In this document: positions 63,086 to 64,000 of the stretch, in pieces
How the letters are laid out: every line of letters begins with the position of its first letter
Numbering within the stretch: position 1 is the stretch's first letter
NCBI GenBank assembly: GCA_900696485.1
Contig: CAADGG010000033.1
Location: 48,926 to 112,925, forward strand
Length of the DNA stretch: 64,000 nt
Source of the DNA: an uncultured Pseudomonadota bacterium
GTDB taxonomy: Bacteria > Myxococcota_A > UBA9160 > PR03
Direction of reading: 5' to 3'
Notes under the pieces: model-generated
Databases searched by the model: none
What the model was told of the DNA's origin: nothing
Seen by the model: the letters and a program-made list of their open reading frames with translations, nothing else
Position numbers and translations under genes: made by a program

Positions 63086-63877
63086 GTGGCCCGGGAATTG
63101 GTACTCGAACAGCTCGCGGATGGCGTTCTCACGCTCACGTGGAACCGGCCGCAGCGGAAGAACGCCTTCAACGAGCAGCTCTGGCGTGAAACACGTGACG
63201 CCCTCCGCGAGGCGCGCGCCGACGATCGCGTTCGCACCGTCATCGTGACCGGTGCCGGAGAGGCGTTCTCGGCCGGTCAGGATCTCGGCGAGATGGCCGC
63301 GCCGCCGCGCACGCCCGATGGCCCCGCCTTCCCGAGCTTCCTGGACGAGCTCGTGTCCTTCGACAAGCCGCTGCTGGCGGCCGTCAATGGCGTCGGTGTC
63401 GGAATCGGGCTGACGATGCTGCTCCACTGTGACATCGTGTGGATCGCCAGCGAGGCGCGCCTGCGAGCGCCCTTCGTGACGCTCGGCGTCGTGCCGGAGG
63501 CCGCAAGCAGCTATCTCCTTCCGCTGCAACTCGGCCATCAGCACGCCGCCGAGTTGCTCTACACGGCCGAGTGGCTCGATGCCGAAGCCTGCCGGGAGTT
63601 GGGGATCGCCTCGCGGATCCTCCCGCGTACCCGGCTGCTGCCCGAGCTGCAGGCGCTCGCGACCCGTATCGCAGCGCAACCGCTCGGCGCGCTGCGCCAC
63701 ACCAAGCGCCTGCTGCTCGCCGTCCGCGCCGACGGCATCGGGGCGGCGCGCGCCCGCGAAGATGCCGCGTTCCGCGTCCGGGTCGGCTCCGCGGAGAACA
63801 TCGAAGCGCTGAAGGCCTTCCTCGAGAAGCGACCGGCCGATTTCCGGGGGATCCCCGCGACCGACCGCGAGGCCTAG
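63086..63877 (+). CDS. Enoyl-CoA hydratase/isomerase family protein
   Basis: The 263-residue crotonase-fold protein starts at GTG 63086 behind AGGAGGAG. NRPQRKNAFNEQL, the oxyanion segment AFSAGQDLGEM near 60-70, VNGVGVGIGLTMLLHCDI near 100-117 and VVPEAASSYLLP with the catalytic-type Glu near 138 are visible. Only the second Glu position is convincing, so isomerase rather than hydratase activity is possible. Its stop TAG merges with the CTAG of the mobile element. Confidence 0.9.
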   Translation: MARELVLEQLADGVLTLTWNRPQRKNAFNEQLWRETRDALREARADDRVRTVIVTGAGEAFSAGQDLGEMAAPPRTPDGPAFPSFLDELVSFDKPLLAAVNGVGVGIGLTMLLHCDIVWIASEARLRAPFVTLGVVPEAASSYLLPLQLGHQHAAELLYTAEWLDAEACRELGIASRILPRTRLLPELQALATRIAAQPLGALRHTKRLLLAVRADGIGAARAREDAAFRVRVGSAENIEALKAFLEKRPADFRGIPATDREA

Positions 63878-64000
63878 TGTCCTGTCTCAGAAGTTCGCCG
63901 TCGAGATCTCCGGGCGTTCTTCCTGGCTGGGTGTGCACCGAGATCGTGTCTCCGGGTCGCTCGCAAGGCGCGCGACCGAGGCATAGCCGTCGCTACGGCG
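63874..64000. mobile_element. Second copy of the CTAG-flanked palindromic element, cut by the window end
   Basis: From CTAG at 63874 the sequence matches the reverse complement of the element at 54416-54614 over the full 127 bases visible, with about ten differences. The first 26 bases (the terminal repeat) are identical. It again directly abuts a gene's stop codon. The right end is outside the window. Confidence 0.85.

Overview
This 64 kb window is chromosomal DNA from a GC-rich bacterium with densely packed genes, frequent GTG and TTG starts, and many 4-base ATGA/GTGA overlaps. The gene content (MutL, cobalamin MetH, LysM/M23 lipoprotein, protein-L-isoaspartate methyltransferase, PspC proteins, a PEP-CTERM protein, a porin, LPS-kinase-like and OpuA/OpuB genes) points to a diderm proteobacterium-like organism. 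The mix of bidirectional hydrogenase, LLM-class oxidoreductase and acyltransferase genes fits the former Deltaproteobacteria (Myxococcota or related phyla). That placement is an inference from gene content only.

Layout. 0-6.8 kb: mutL (cut by the window edge), a degenerate NtrC-type AAA+ regulator, a nitrilase-family amidase, envelope and unknown genes, a CPBP protease. 6.9-13.4 kb: metH behind an operator-like palindrome, an SDR, a HAD hydrolase, asd. 13.4-18.9 kb, minus strand: otsA, an otsB-GH15 fusion, an LLM oxidoreductase and an EthD-like protein. 19.0-38.2 kb: a large putative oxygen/redox-responsive island. It carries hoxEFUYH-hoxW, a wax ester synthase/DGAT-like acyltransferase, an alpha/beta hydrolase, a Crp-family regulator, seven CBS-pair proteins, a diiron ferritin-like protein, a globin-coupled histidine kinase, a sigma-54 activator (GAFTGA present), two universal stress proteins and an APH-AAA bifunctional kinase. 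Five intergenic sites in this island share the pattern YGGCAY-N6-TGCA with GG and GC 10 bases apart, the form of a sigma-54 promoter. They precede hoxE, three CBS units and the kinase gene. The gene set resembles the mycobacterial DosR dormancy regulon but appears to be wired through sigma-54.

39.3-47.5 kb: a one-direction zinc-starvation island with two complete zinc/manganese-type ABC transporters, Cys-poor ribosomal protein paralogues S14, L31 (type B) and L28, a small His/Cys-rich exported protein and a beta-barrel porin. 47.6-53.5 kb: a PEP-CTERM protein, an OpuB permease-binding protein fusion with its ATPase, a HAD hydrolase, an esterase with a probable frameshift, and an acetyl-CoA hydrolase/transferase. 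53.7-64 kb: an FKBP, a 199 bp palindromic mobile element flanked by CTAG, an oxidoreductase, sixA, tRNA-Arg(CCU), apt, a LysM-M23 lipoprotein and pcm, a PspC / ECF sigma / anti-sigma / PspC operon, a cytidylate-kinase-like protein, an eighth CBS protein and an enoyl-CoA hydratase, followed by a second copy of the mobile element running off the window.

Working model (inference): the globin kinase senses O2 or NO and signals to the sigma-54 activator. The activator turns on the NAD-linked hydrogenase, CBS nucleotide sensors and stress proteins for survival under low oxygen. The lipid-storage acyltransferase may belong to the same programme. The neighbouring zinc island independently replaces zinc-binding ribosomal proteins and scavenges zinc.
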